The notes: generated from the sequence alone by a model not told the origin. Positions 1 through 12,105 are shown, counted from the stretch's first letter. The stretch is DNA of 64,000 nucleotides from Ophioderma brevispina (GCA_023653785.1 JAMKCH010057966.1:1-64000); one strand, 5' to 3'. Numbers and translations are program-made.

Positions 1-850
1 ACCTGTCAACTTTTTTTTTATACCTTTTCCCCAGACACTTTTCGGCCAGAGGTGCAACCAGATCTATTTAGTGGTGTGGAAACCTTAGGGAAGCCGTGTG
101 CGTCTAACTTTTCAGCTAACATGCGTCTGTAACATCCATACTTGGCGCTTGATAGCTTGTTGTCCCTTGTCGCTTTCATTCACTCTCAAGTCGCCAGTTT
201 TTTCACTTGTTTGTTTTTTTTTTTTGTTTTTCTGTCTGCTACGGAATTTTGGCAGGGGGGGGGTCGACACGATGTGCTCGATTTGGGCATTGGGGATTCC
301 AAACGTTCATTTAGGGAATCCTTACGTGTATTTTCTACAGGCAGGCCTCGGTCCCGAGACATAAAAATCATCTTTTAAACACTTGTTCAAAAGATCTTAG
401 TAATATCATACAATTCAAGAAAAATTATTCACTTCAAATCCGTCGGGTTCGTGGATTAACCCCGCGTGTAAAATAGTGTATTTCCAATAACGGTCATTGA
501 GATTACATATTCGTGACCAGGCGCCTAGGTCTTTAAGTCAAGACTGTCTGTAACCGTCCGATTATGCGTAAGAGCGCCCCTCCTACCATTAAGTCATTGA
601 AACATAACTAGCCACTCTGAATATTGGATTTGCTGTGCCTGTGTGTTGGCATGTCCTACCCCCCCCCTTAATGTGGTCTATTCCTGGAACGAGGGCGTCC
701 TTCACGTCTCTCCGTGACTTCTCTCCTCCCTTCTCTCTCCTCGGCAACACCAACTTTTTTGAAGTGGTTCCATTTTCCAAAGTGTCTCATTTTATGCCTA
801 ATGCTGAGCATTAATCTCTTGATAGTTTGTGTTGTCCACCCCCTCCCCCC
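1..850. other. No gene recognised
   Basis: Only short overlapping open frames of under 115 codons, with no recognisable domain and no convincing splice-site pairs. Local runs of T, C and G (for example near 209 and 254) create low-complexity frames. The stretch ends in a C-rich and G-rich run that borders the inverted-repeat element starting at 851. Confidence 0.5.
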
Positions 851-1300
851 GGGGGGCACTTGTATACAAAGGTGAATATGGTGCGTGAACAAGAAAACGC
901 GTAAAAAGGGTCCCTTTTTTCCAACAGGCGATTTTCGCGCGTTACCTTGATGATGGTCAAAACAGCAAAATATGGAAAAAAAGGGTATGTTTTTCTTAAC
1001 AACCATGAACTTGTTGATGTATTTTTATGGTCGGTTATACTCAAATAAGCCATAATGAAAAATCACAAAAATAGTGTAAATCGGAAGTAAAGCCACATGA
1101 TAAAAAGGGTATATTAACGACACAATACATTGCTTACTTGTTTAACGGTAGCAAAAACTGACCAAAATTACGTGTAGAAAAACAGACAAAAATCCTTGTT
1201 AGGGTATGTTTTTCAGTCGGGTGGAAATTCTTGTTTAAGGGTGCATTTTGTAAGTCATGTTCACGCATCATTATGCACCTTCGAATACAAGTGCTTCCCC
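851..1300 (+). mobile_element. TIR element, family A, copy 1 (MITE-like)
   Basis: The ends are inverted repeats of about 40 bp. The left end (about 855-892) contains GGCACTTGTATACAAAGG and then TGCGTGAACA. The right end (about 1258-1296) is the reverse complement with a few changes. The interior carries GTAAAAAGGGTCCC and the short motif AAAGGGTATG twice. A second copy with the same ends and the same interior order, reversed, lies at 35534-35979. There is no transposase frame, so this is a non-autonomous element. The flanks are C-rich and I could not define a target-site duplication, so the superfamily is unassigned. Confidence 0.7.
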
Positions 1301-2867
1301 CACCCCACCCCCCCCCCCCCCGGCACCACCGTTTTGCACATCGTCACTCCTGACTTTGATGCTTTAAAGGTGCAACGAGAGATTTCACATAACAGGTGGG
1401 TCCCCCGAAAATTTTGAAAATTCTGATTTGGGCACTGGGTGTAAATGCTTTATAAGCAATAATATCCCCATCTGTAGGATTAAGTTAAAAACTTAAGTGT
1501 CTTTGGTACATAATGTGAAAATTTCTAATTTCTATAGGAGCATACGAATTCAGCCAATGGTTGTTTCTTTGAAATATAAGCAATAGAATCACCTTTTGTT
1601 TTTCATCTTACGTTATTTCTGTAGCCAAATAAAAGGGTAGGGACTCTATTGCATGTCTAATCAGATGACTCACTACAAATAAACAGAAAATATGGATGAT
1701 TTTAAATCTCTTGTTACACCTTTAATGCATCTTCGTAGCAACATTTTATATGGGGTTCAACCCCCACTTTTGTTACACGTTTTTAAAGAAAATGGCGAGG
1801 TAGTATTGCTGTCTCATACCTCTGTGCATTATTATTTATGATGAACTACTTTCGCATTTCAAATCGTTTCTATCATCTTTGTGTGAGAACATGGTGTGCC
1901 TTGAAACTGGAATATTGCAGGGGTTCCATGCTTCGCGCGGGAGGGTTGCCCCTCCCCAACCACCCCACATACCATTATCTAATATTAAAAAGAAGAAATT
2001 CCGCGCTTATCCGTCCTTTAATTTTAACACCGTTGCGCTACGCTTATTTCCACATATGGCGTTCAAATTGTTTCTACCAAATTTTGCAGAGCAATGTGTC
2101 TTTGATAGCACATAGTGTAAGGGATCCGCTCTTCGCGCGTGAGGGAGACACTTTAATCAAAGTTGAGATAATGAAATCATACCTGGAAGCAATATTATTT
2201 GTAAACCATTTACATGTTAATTTTCCCCCTGTCGACCGGTGATGAGCAAATGTTTTTTCGAGCTTCGCGCGGAAGCACTCGTCCCCTCCTAACGCTGATC
2301 GTTTTGTTTGGTCTGCGAAGAGATATGGGTCCTGGACTGCAGATATTTTTCATCGTCCCATCAGGGGCGCTATTCATGGATTAACGTGTGCGTTTTATTC
2401 CGCTAATGTGTTTAATTAACTATTACAGAAAGCATTTCTGAGGCTCGGATTACGTGGCGTGCGTCTGTTGGCGCGAGCTTTTTTGTTTATTATCTTGGAG
2501 TTAAAGATTCAATGAAAACATCATAGTTGGCGATTGAAGCAGCAAATAGTGAAGAGCGGCCTTATGAGATAATTTAACTGTTATGGTCACATAATTCGGG
2601 CCAGAATCTACACGTGCCCCGAACATGGAATAAAGAGATAATAAGGAACAAACCATTTATCTATTGATATAGTATGAGTCTGCCTTTGTTCAGTGAAGGT
2701 TTAGATTGAATTAAAATCCCAACATACTATCCCTCGCCTAGTATAGTGGTTAAGAATGCTTCAATCTCTGGTTGTCGTTGAAAAATTAATTGTTTCGAAT
2801 TGTTAACTTGAAATAGACGCTATATATTGTAATTTCAAAGTTAAAAGTTAACATACGGGAAAAAATC
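1301..2867. other. No gene; scattered repeat fragments
   Basis: No coding region recognised. Positions 1494-1650 match, with indels, segments at 54530-54690, 59092-59210 and probably 62860-62940 (shared words TTTCTTTGGTACA, GAAATTTCTAATTT, GGAGCAAAT and ATTTCTGTAGCCAAAT), so this is one copy of a dispersed repeat. Three CTTCGCGCG words occur at about 1932, 2131 and 2262. They resemble the reverse complement of the GC-rich 3' hairpin of the Helitron-like copies at 11.9 and 15.3 kb. At about 2731-2770 there is a tRNA-like A-box (TAGTATAGTGGTTA) without a matching B-box. Confidence 0.45.
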
Positions 2868-3014
2868 GCTGCCAGGAGCCATAGTACAGGCTCCATAGTC
2901 GACAAAGAATAAAGTGTGAACCAATGTTGCGTGAATAGTCATGAGTCGCGTGCCTATTCTTCACCGTTGATGGTGGAATATAAGCCGGAGGACCGTATCA
3001 TCCTGCCACACCGG
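2868..3014 (+). mobile_element. Foldback MITE, family B, partial copy
   Basis: Shares the order of words seen at 39.7 kb and 3.76 kb: CCATAGTCGAC, an AATAAAGTGTGAA run, GTTGCGTGAATAGTCA, TATTCTTCACCGTTG and a terminal CCGG-rich segment. Only about half of the long foldback structure is recognisable here, so this copy is truncated or strongly diverged. Non-coding. Confidence 0.5.
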
Positions 3015-3759
3015 TACGTTAAGGATATAATGGTGGATTTTTTAAGAAAATCTTTTGTTTTAAGTTTTTTATTTTTACTTGTAATTTTCACATAAAAGAA
3101 AAAGAGGCTATGTATTATAGCGCACAATTTATCATGCGTTTTAGTAGTATTTTTTTTATGAGTTTGATGTTTTAAGTATGCTGCATGTCAACCAATTTTC
3201 ATGCATATTCCGATAGGATGGTAATGATTTGGTTCAGTCCCCGGCCATGCGTAGACTGACCTTGTTGCAATTACAAAACTTATTGTGTCCATAGTACCAC
3301 AAGTTCCCCCTCCTGTCCACAGAATTGGCTTAAATTGATGCATTCAGTTATACAATTGGTCTGTTAATGATAGAAGGACTTATGCCATGGTTGACCGCGA
3401 TGTTAAATCCGATTGCGCTAATCTCTTATACCAATTGGCCCATTTTGGAAGGCCAAACAAAAACATGATGTGTTATGTGCTGCATGATATAAAAAATCCA
3501 TATTTCCCATCATGCTGTGATAAGGCATGATATTTTGCAGTGTCAAAGATAAGTTAGGTTCAAATAAATAACGTTTAATGAAATTAATCGGTGCTGCTTT
3601 CATCATGATACTTCAATTCAAACAATCCAAGCTATCTTAAGATGTGAAATAAATGTATTTTTGGTCACTTATTTACAAGGTACCATAATACACATTGTTG
3701 GCCCCATAACCTTTTACTGTGCTATAAAATAAGTCCTCTTTACCTTCAACGGTGAATGG
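3015..3759. other. No feature recognised
   Basis: AT-rich sequence. A minus-strand open frame (3418-3606) has no recognisable motif. A tRNA B-box-like word, GGTTCAGTCCCCGG, occurs at about 3231 without an A-box at tRNA distance. Confidence 0.4.
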
Positions 3760-3936
3760 ACCGGTGTGAAAGCAGATATAGTCCGGTTGTAGCCACGGTC
3801 CGGGCTCCGTAGACGATAACGAATAAATCGTGAAACAATTGATGTTGCGTGAAGAGTCAACTGATCGAGTACTGATCTATCTTTACCCGTTGTAGCCGGA
3901 CTATAGTACGCCGGACTATAATACTTCTACACCTGC
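3760..3936 (+). mobile_element. Foldback MITE, family B
   Basis: Begins CCGGTGTGAAAGCAGATA and ends near ACTTCTACACC. The middle contains GGTCCGGGCTCCGTAG and GCGTGAAGAGTCAACTG, words shared with the 39.7-kb copy. The copy at 52720-52892 has the opposite order, beginning GGTGTAGAAGT and ending TATATCTGCTTTCACAC, so the two are inverted relative to each other. Both ends are supported by that pair. No coding capacity. Confidence 0.65.
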
Positions 3937-6900
3937 CATAAAAACTTTTAATGAAGTCTCACTTATTTTGCAATCTCTATAGTGTCTTGCCTTACACTCA
4001 CAGGTAGCATATATTTCTTGTGTTGAATGTACATTCCATGAACAGCCTGATAACCTGAAGTAGAAAATAATTACAACTTGTGTTTTCCTAATTAAATGTT
4101 TTCCTTTGGTTATGTGCCCTGATGATACTGATCCTTATAGTACAGCTGTTAGAGTGGATGGCACTTTGTGATTAAAGCATGAAATTTTCCAAAAAGATAA
4201 GTGTGCCCATATGCAATAATTTTATGATATGTGCCCAGTTGTACTATACTAATATGACCTGGAGAGGGCGTTTTCAAAATGGCACCCACAATAGTTAAAA
4301 TGACAAAGTACACCTAAAAAGATGTCATTTTCAGATGATATTGCATGTATTTTTCATCAATCTGCTAGATCTAGTAAGTTTCAGGTTTTAACGAGTGCAT
4401 TCATAAGAGGGCGGCTTTCAAAATGGGGGCCACAAAATCCAATATTCAAACAGAGAAGTGGGCGCTGTTAGTGCAGACTCTACACTAACAGATTGCTCAT
4501 ATGGTGGGGGAAATTTTCACATCCAGACCATTACTTCTTATGCCATGGAGCATAAATCCCATATTGCCTAGGGGGACCAGTCAAACCATCCAGTTGATCA
4601 GAAGGGGCAAATTCCTAAGTCGTCCCGCCAGAGGTGATTTGCTCGAACTTGACAAAATGCTTGACAAAAAATGTTCATTTAATTTTGCCAAACTTTGAGT
4701 TGAAATTGAGTCGAAAAGTCACCGAAGAAGGATAAAACTACCTATTTTCGTCCCACTTTTTCGAAACCAGAGACACTTAGTTGTCATGCATAGAAAAGTT
4801 AATTTCAGAATGGTTGTTCGCGATTAGGGCATCTATTTTGCAACAGGAGGGTGAAAAAGATCTGGAAAAGGATCTCTTTTACTGAAATGGTCAGTGTTTT
4901 GGGTGGAAAATGAAAGTGTCAGCTCTATGATGACAACATGGTGATAATTATGAGTGAATTAGTGGCCTGGGCAGCATTGATCCTTATGAACAGGATGACT
5001 TCTGCATGCAGATTAACACAGACCAGGTGACTTTACTTACCAAAGAGCAGCAAGGACTGCTTGGAGGCAAGTGAGAGGGGGGCACGGTCCGACGACGATG
5101 GCGGTCCAAACCTATTCAATAATAGCAATACCCCAAATATCAAAAGAATTTACAGCCAATACGGAGTGCAAACCATAAAACCAATTTGGGTGCTTTGATA
5201 TGGGTCGGTCGCGGTTATTACTGTTATTCCATGACCCACATCTATACGTCCCTCGTACGTATTCATAAAAAAAATCAGCAATAACCCTTAGAGTAGAGTT
5301 ATCCTCAGGTCCAACGGGTTTGCGAATAAGAAATATTCCTTGACAACCTATAAAAAATTCAGATATTTTTGTCAAACGTCACTTGTTTTAAACCAATGGC
5401 GACGTCTAAAATGGGGATTTCTTCACCGCCCTCCCCTGTGCCATTCACCTGATTATGACACACGTATGACATCAAGGCCTTGGCAATCAAGCTTAGGCCT
5501 ATGATGTGCCTGGCCACACTACATTTATAGCTATGAAATTCGCGATGGACACTAAGTAAAACCAAGGAAATGGTGTTTTTCCAAGTATCTCTCCAAGCTT
5601 CACTGCTGTTCATTTTGTTCATCCATACCTTACAGATGCAATTTAGGAAATTTGGTATGTAGATGATCTCACTATGCTGAAAATACAACCAAGGAGAAAG
5701 TATATCAAAGCTTCCTCAGCAAGGCAATAAACCGTTGTAAAGTACCAAGGACAGTGGCACATATAGTTGAGCAATTAAAGAATATCAAACAGGGAAAGCT
5801 CAGACGTGAGCTAAGATGGAGCGAGATGTTTATGTCAAAAACAGAAGACTGGATTTTCAATCTACTATAGCTGGGAGTAAAGCTTGAAGGTCATTCTCCT
5901 TTCATAAACCCTGACAGGACACTGTGGTAAAATTACTGTGGCGCAGCGAGTGCATCAACTATCCGTACATGGTATGCCCCAGGAATTAGAACACATAACA
6001 CTCAATTGTTTGATGTGAGTCTTTACAAGACCTGCAATCGTAGTAGTAGTGGTTTGCCTACAAAACCAGTTTGAGTCTTCCTCTTAGTGCTGTGCAGGCA
6101 TACTATCTATAATCTTAGAAGACAAGCATTCACGTAACCTATACATGGAGCTGTAGAGACAATTCAATCCAATCCACCATCAGGTCACGTCATCACAAGA
6201 TTCATGTCAGTCTCAGCACCTAAAAACCAGACACCAACTGCCCCTCTGAAAGGAAATTGTTCATTCATCTGTCCTACCAACTGAGACTATTATGCTCACT
6301 GGCCAATAGGTTGGCATGAGAAAATGGGTTGTTCGTCGCGGCATTCTTTTTCCTGTTTTTAACTGCTGATGGAAGAAACATACAATTATAGTCCATGACA
6401 AAAAGTTAATTGAGAATGACAAGTAATCTAAAAGAGTTAGCCATCAATGGTCCAAAGCAAAGCTAATCTATCTGTTCAAAGGGCTAATTTCTGGGAAACT
6501 GACCTGTCCCAACATTGGGCTGCTGGGACAAACTTTTTCACAGCGGTTATCACTATGGATTAAGGAATATCCCACCTGCTTGTGTTCGGGATGGTGGTTA
6601 AGCAAGTGGTCCGCACATTGACAAACTCCACTGGGAGGTGGTATCCACATTGACGTATTCAGCGAGATCCTTGCAAAAATTAAGGATTGTCTGTTTTCAC
6701 ATCACCTTTAGATAGATCCTCCATTTGCAATGTGTCATATTCAAGAAGGGGATATATAGCAGTGCTTCTCTTTCTGCTCTGTATGGCTATCAAAATTCAA
6801 TGATACAGAACTTTTCTAAATCATGTTTTTGACTTGGTAGATAGCCACTCTCATATGTATAAATACACAGTAAAAGAATCGCTCAGTAAAGTATACACTC

Positions 6901-7924
6901 CCTTACCTCCTGTGAAAAAATAAACCCCTCTGCTATTGGAAACCTTTGTATACTTAACTGATGATAAGGAATGTTTCCCTTGTTCCATTTCGAATAAATG
7001 AGCATGCTTTGCTTCAGTGATTACAAGTTTTCTAAAACTCTCCTTTCTCCTTAAATTTTTTCATTTTTCGATACAAAACAAAGATACAGCTTAACAAGAA
7101 GGATGCAGTGTCCTTGGTAATTACAGAAAAAGATGGTGTTTAGTTTTACATTTCATTTCAGTAGTGGTTGTACACAGAGATCCATCAGTGCTCAGATTTT
7201 TTGCTAAGGAAAATGCTGATTGGAATGTTGAAAGGGGAGCCCATTTTACATACATCCGTCCATTATTTAATTTTTTTTTTTGCACAGGAGTATATCATTT
7301 TTGCATATCTCAAATGGCTCAAGGATCTGAAATATGGAAAATATCACGCATCAAACAGTTTCGTCACACTCGCACCGTAAATATCCCTTATGTATGATAT
7401 TTGGGATTTGGCGGCAGTTTGAAAGAGCGCCCTCTCCCTGGCAAAACCCTGGACATCCCTCTGAGATTGGGCACATATCTGAAAATGTTAGTTCCTCAAT
7501 CCATGCTACACACTGTGGGAAACTTTTGGTACTTTTATTATATCACAAAGTGCACCAATTCAATCTACTTATAGAGAGCTTAACAGCTGAACTATTAAAA
7601 CAATGTGGTACACAAACATGCATGTTTACATGTGTACGGCGATTCACAAGGACCTATCCAGACCCGATTCAAATATTAAACAACGCTTCAATTTAACGCA
7701 TGATTGAGAGGATACAAACATTAAAATTGAAGGAATTGAACCATTTAAGCTTTATTTGGGCAACCTTACACTAATGTTTGAAAATGGGAATTCAATGGTT
7801 TAGAAACAAATTCCAGTTATTGACCGATAATTAATTATGCGCATTAAATTAAACCCTCTTCTTACCCAGCTTTACCATCGAGAATTTGTTATAAAGCACC
7901 CAATGCTTAATGATTTTTGATACC
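3937..7924. other. No gene recognised over about 4 kb
   Basis: Open frames are all under 125 codons and show no family motif. Around 4260-4450 two near-copies of a GAGGGCG...TTTCAAAATGG word occur; similar wording is seen at 40.06-40.46 kb. The stretch 5700-6700 is somewhat richer in GC and in longer frames and might be old coding or transposon sequence, but I cannot name it. Nothing else stands out. Confidence 0.4.
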
Positions 7925-8244
7925 AGTGGATGGGCATAACCAAAATAAGGTACCAACGATAGCCTAGCATGGCGTCATCACAACTGAGTCATAAAATCCG
8001 CGAGTGGGCAAAATTGGCATTTTGTTCATTAAAAGAGCGAAAATTGTCCAATTTTGCGCTAAAATCATAGGAATATCAGGATTTTCATGCGGTTTTTTTC
8101 AGCTCTAAATGTGCAATTGACATAGTTTGTACTATCTACAACGTAGAGTTTAAGAGCCATACTGTGCATAATATTTTCAAAAATGTACCCATAAACTATG
8201 TGTAAGACGAACATACCTAATCCCGGTGAAGGTGCTAACCTTCA

Positions 8245-8276
<32 letters not shown>

Positions 8277-8280
8277 CGCT
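7925..8280 (+). repeat. Dispersed repeat, family C, copy 1, ending in a hairpin and poly-T
   Basis: From about 7940 to 8100 this matches the reverse complement of about 28050-28220. Shared words include GGTACCAACGATAGCC-like, a GACGTCAT-type word and GATTTTCATGCGGTTTTT. The segment ends with an 8-bp perfect stem (GGTGAAGG at 8225-8232 and CCTTCACC at 8239-8246, loop of 6) directly followed by 30 T residues (8247-8276). Confidence 0.55.
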
Positions 8281-8388
8281 AAAATGAACCATAACATATT
8301 AAGGATGAGAGAACATTACCCTAAGCTTTTACGAAAGTTTTGGCATTTTAAGCGCACCGGAGGAAGGTTTTCACTAGGGGTAAGCCAA

Positions 8389-8454
8389 CCCCCCCCCCCC
8401 CCCCCTACCCCCCCCCCCCCCCCCCCCCCGCACCCCCCCCCCCCCCCCCCCGCC
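8389..8454. repeat. Poly-C tract
   Basis: About 60 C residues interrupted by a few single bases. The apparent proline-rich (+) and glycine-rich (-) open frames across it are translation artefacts of this run. Confidence 0.95.
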
Positions 8455-8933
8455 CTTGTTAAGACCGAGCAATACAAATTTACAAAACATAAGATGCCCA
8501 CTCATCCTTTAAAAACTAAAAGAAAAATGTGGAAATAAAAGATTTCCCATTGGAAGCCATAGCGTGAAGGGAAGCAAGGGAAACAAAAAGCATTAAGCCA
8601 AACATGTGAAATCATTGTCATACTACAGCAATACAAGACTAATTTATGAAATAAAATACTACAGGTTGTACATGTACACTCTACAGCAAAAGAAAAGATC
8701 GAAATTATTCATATCCAAGGAAGCTGCATGATTGGCCCTTTCATTTTTGGACACAAACATCATTCCAAAAAGTGAACAAAAAATATCTCAAATGTTTAAA
8801 CCCAAATTAAAAAATCTTTAAAAAACAAAAAACCCATTCCCTCACAATGATTCGGCGCGGTAGGCCCGAGTACAAAATAAATACACAGAGTAGAGATGAT
8901 AACAGGAGCAATTTATCCACCATCTGTTGTTAT

Positions 8934-9326
8934 CATCTAAATAATTGAGAACCCCTGCATTAATTTATCATGTTGGTCGGGCGTTTAACTTCATCGCAAA
9001 CCTATTTTCATGAAATGGCAAGAAATGACCGACACGCCCTCCATGGAAAAATGTTTGTAACTAATGCCACAAGAATCCTAAAATTGTGGTAAATAGAAGT
9101 CAATGTGTGAAGGCAATTCCGATGATAATGTACACTCAACACAGGATTTTGCAAAGAATTTTAATAATTGGTCTAGCTTAAAATTTTCGTACAACACCAA
9201 TCAAAGATACATTTTCTTAATACTTGCCGTTGTTTATAAATTCGAAAAAAATCCATTTCAGACACTATAGCCCTACCAACAGTGCCGGCTCAAGAAAGTG
9301 GCCAAATCGATAACAGGGGAATTATG
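8934..9326 (+). repeat. About 390-bp direct repeat, copy 1
   Basis: Starts at the end of a hAT-like terminus (ATTGAGAACCCCTG) and continues through CATGTTGGTCGGGC, AACTTCATCGCAAACCTAT and GTGCCGGCTCAAGAAAG to CAAATCGATAACAGGGG. The same order of words is present at 9827-10166. Copies differ by many substitutions and small indels, so the duplication is not recent. No coding signal. Confidence 0.7.
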
Positions 9327-9384
9327 TACTATGATATTAATTAATAATATAATTTTCAATTATAACAATTAGGAGTATATGAAC

Positions 9385-9620
9385 AAATCTTGATTGCCTG
9401 GGGGGTCTCAAGTTTTGGTTTGGGGTAGGGACGGACGCGTAAATACTTGCCTCCGAAAATCTGGAAGTAGGGCCCATAGCTATATGATTTTGCCAAAAGG
9501 GACCATGCATACATACATGCAAAGTTTAACGCGTGACCAATTTGCCATTTTTCTTTCTTCAAATGTACCTTTTACGCAAATTTGGAAAGTTGTCATAAAT
9601 TTTCATCATAATCGTTAATC
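9385..9620 (+). repeat. Dispersed repeat, family D, copy 1
   Basis: Carries GGTTTGGGGTAGGGACGG, then ACGCGTAAATAC, TTGCCTCCGAAAATCTGG and AAGTAGGGCCC. The same string occurs at about 13960-14170, about 14730-14790 (inside the second Helitron-like copy) and 38549-38612. It looks like part of a larger transposon, perhaps belonging to the Helitron-like family because one copy lies inside that element. Non-coding. Confidence 0.6.
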
Positions 9621-9671
9621 ATATATTGTGATGCAATAAATGGAGAGAGCCTTTCGTTTCATTCATTAATT

Positions 9672-9849
9672 CAGGGGTTCTCAATATAGCGACCCATGTG
9701 CCAATCCGCCCTGCAACCATTGATTTTTGGCCCTCAACTTGCTCAAAAATATAAAAGGAAACATAAGAATCATGTGTAATGGCCCTCAAAGGAACTTTCA
9801 ATGTGTTCAGCTTCTCTGGCCCTTCATCTAAAATAATTGAGAACCCCTG
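9672..9849. mobile_element. hAT-type MITE (178 bp)
   Basis: Terminal inverted repeats CAGGGGTTCTCAAT (9672-9685) and ATTGAGAACCCCTG (9836-9849) are perfect over 14 bp. They are of the type known for Charlie-like hAT elements. The flanking 8-mers are CATTAATT (9664-9671) and CATTGATT (9850-9857), an 8-bp target-site duplication with one mismatch, the size expected of hAT. No transposase frame. Confidence 0.8.
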
Positions 9850-10166
9850 CATTGATTTATTTTCATGTTGGTCGGGCTTTAACTTCATCACAAACCTATC
9901 ATGGAATGCAAAACTGACCTGACACTCACTCTCCCGTTCATAGGAAAATGTTTGTACTATATTGCGCCAGAAGGCTGTCGAGGTCGAATCATAATGACAT
10001 CACCATAATCATTTTATGCCTAAAATGGTGGTATAGCCATGTTGTGGAAGGCATTTGGATGATAGTTGTTTATAAATTTGCGAAAAAAAACCACATTTCA
10101 TACCGTATAGGCCTCTAAACAGAGCCGGCTCACAAGAAAGGGGTCAAATCGAGAAAAGGGAAATTT
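9827..10166 (+). repeat. About 340-bp direct repeat, copy 2
   Basis: Diverged copy of 8934-9326, in the same orientation and about 0.9 kb downstream. Its left part overlaps the right end of the hAT-type element at 9672-9849. Copy 1 keeps only that terminus, so the repeat unit was mobilised or copied together with the hAT end, or copy 1 lost the left part later. Confidence 0.65.
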
Positions 10167-10832
10167 TACTTTTGGCTCGCATTAACTACGTAAAATCAAA
10201 ATCATCGAATTACAGTCATGGCATGACTTATAATTTAATGAACTATGAAATTATGTTATAGACTTGCCCTGTTTTTAAACTCTTTTAATCGGCATTTTTA
10301 TAAAACCAGGTTTATCGTAGACATGACAGAGCAAACTTTTAGGGTCATTCAAAATTCCGTTTAAAGGTGCATTTCATCAGTGCATCGTGGCGTAATATGT
10401 TTGAATGATCTGTTCATCTTTGTCCTATATAACCAGTGGCAAACCCCAAACATCTTTTTAGTTAATCCGTTTTCTCTGAGATGAATAACCCTAACACTAT
10501 TAACAATTTGTCGCTGCAATGCTAGCCTAGCTTGAGATGTTGCTCCCAGCCCTTGGCGGGCGGCGCCAGGGGGAGCATTTGGGGTTCCCCCCCCCCTCCA
10601 GAAGAAAATGACAATTTCTTTTTGCAAAAATCAGCGATTTTCGGCAAAAATCACCATATTTTGGCAAAATTTGGTTGCAATTGGATTGGTTTTCTCCTAA
10701 AGTTTAACGTTCTTTCTCCCCCCCCCCCCCCGCGAATTTCAAAATTAGAGAAAAGACTCTGACAGGGTAGGATAACAGAATGCACCAGGAGAAGGTTATA
10801 ATAAAATGCCGTGCACCATCTCAGCTCTAGAA
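10167..10832. other. No gene recognised
   Basis: Mixed sequence with short proline-rich frames caused by C runs near 10589 and 10720. Local words around 10621-10680 repeat GGCAAAAATCA-like units. No domain seen. Confidence 0.4.
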
Positions 10833-11896
10833 AGCTCTGTGCCCGGAAGGAACAAGATTTGCACAAATACTGTAATTGGTTTATAGTATAATTTCAGTTT
10901 AAACAATATCTTTAAAATAACGATTTTTTGTTTGTATTTTTGCACGAAGTGCAACTTAAAAATAATCACCTCCGATCGGGACGCGTATGAAAGTGATTGC
11001 CGGTGCGGGCCTGGGTGTTTTCAAAGCTATAGGGGCATTCAAGAGCTCTTGGGGCCATGTCGGTGTGAGATGTGGGGCAAAGCATGGTTTCTTCTTCTGT
11101 GGTTGAAATGCAGCCAAATTGGCCATAAAATTGTAAATGTTAAAAAGGGGGTCTTTTGGGTGATCAGTTTGTCACATTTTTTCTAAAAGTAAAGGTACTT
11201 TGCGTGAAAGATTTCAAAATTGTAGAAAAATGGGAATCTCGGATAGCGCGTAACTTTAAAAAAAAAAATTAGATCATTGGTGACATGTGTGACAGCCTAA
11301 CATACGCGTCATCATCTTAATGGAACCCCCCCGTCAACATGTTTAATAAGGCCTTAAGGGAGTAGCGTAGAATCCATCTATGGATGCGGTCCTCCCCTCG
11401 CGGCGCCCTTAGAGAAGGTACCAATGCAGGACACATGACCCAGTGGCGCAGCAGTTCTGAGAAGGCAATGCAACAAACAGCCGTATCAGGGGGAGCAGCC
11501 CGTGCCGGGAAAATCCGTCCCGATCGGAGGGCACGCCCCAAACGACTGATTTTTTTCATGAGTCCCATCAAAATGTAACAATTAATCAGATTTTCCTCAA
11601 CTTTCTTCCCAAGAGGACCGCCCCTGAGGGGTCTTTTGTGGAGTGCGTGCACGTACATTGATGGAAGCAGAAGTGTTCACCTGGCCGGAATAGCTCAATG
11701 TTTTGAGATAGGGGCCTCGTAATATTGACAGATCTTGACCTAACACATTGAGGAATACAAAAGGCCAAATAAGGAGAAGGCTTGGAGAATATGTCTGAGT
11801 TTTTTGCGTTTATGTGAAGAGTGTCATCCCGTTTAGTGACCGCTCCCATTCAAATCAGCTAGCGGTTGCAACGCGCGAAGCGCGGGCAACCGCTAG
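10833..11896 (+). mobile_element. Helitron-like non-autonomous element, copy 1
   Basis: Aligns with 14339-15339 from AGCTCTGTGCCCGGAAGG to the 3' end. The 3' end has nested stems: CTAGCGGTTGC pairs with GCAACCGCTAG, and inside them CGCGC-GAA-GCGCG. It then closes with CTAG at 11893-11896 followed by T. A GC-rich hairpin about ten bases before a CTRR terminus, inserted before T, is the known Helitron 3' signature. I could not fix the 5' TC end. There is no Rep or helicase frame, so it would be non-autonomous. The uninterrupted site AATAGCTCAATG near 11693 is the empty counterpart of the hAT insertion in copy 2. Confidence 0.55.
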
Positions 11897-12105
11897 TCTA
11901 TAATACTAATCGACGGTAACGGAACACTGGGCCTGCCGCTAAAACTGCGAAGCCCTTTCTCCATGCGATCCGACTTTTTGGGGATGTACCCGTTCCTAGG
12001 CCTACCCCTTCCCGATTGCTTTCTGCGATGTAGTGATCGGTGGCTGCAAATGTGATTGGGAGGTCGAGTAGATTTGCTTGTTAATAAATACAAAAGTTAA
12101 TTGAT
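11897..12105. other. No feature recognised
   Basis: Short stretch between the Helitron-like end and a tandem G/T-rich repeat. A minus-strand frame (11893-12093) has no motif. Confidence 0.4.

Noticed and set aside
2731..2790. tRNA-like A-box (TAGTATAGTGGTTA)
   Set aside because: No B-box at the right distance and no acceptor-stem pairing; at most a decayed tRNA-derived SINE head.
3225..3245. B-box-like word GGTTCAGTCCCCGG
   Set aside because: No A-box 30-60 bp upstream and no cloverleaf.
8284..8538. Proline-rich (+) and glycine-rich (-) open frames
   Set aside because: Both are produced by the poly-C tract at 8389-8454; no splice signals or flanking coding sequence.
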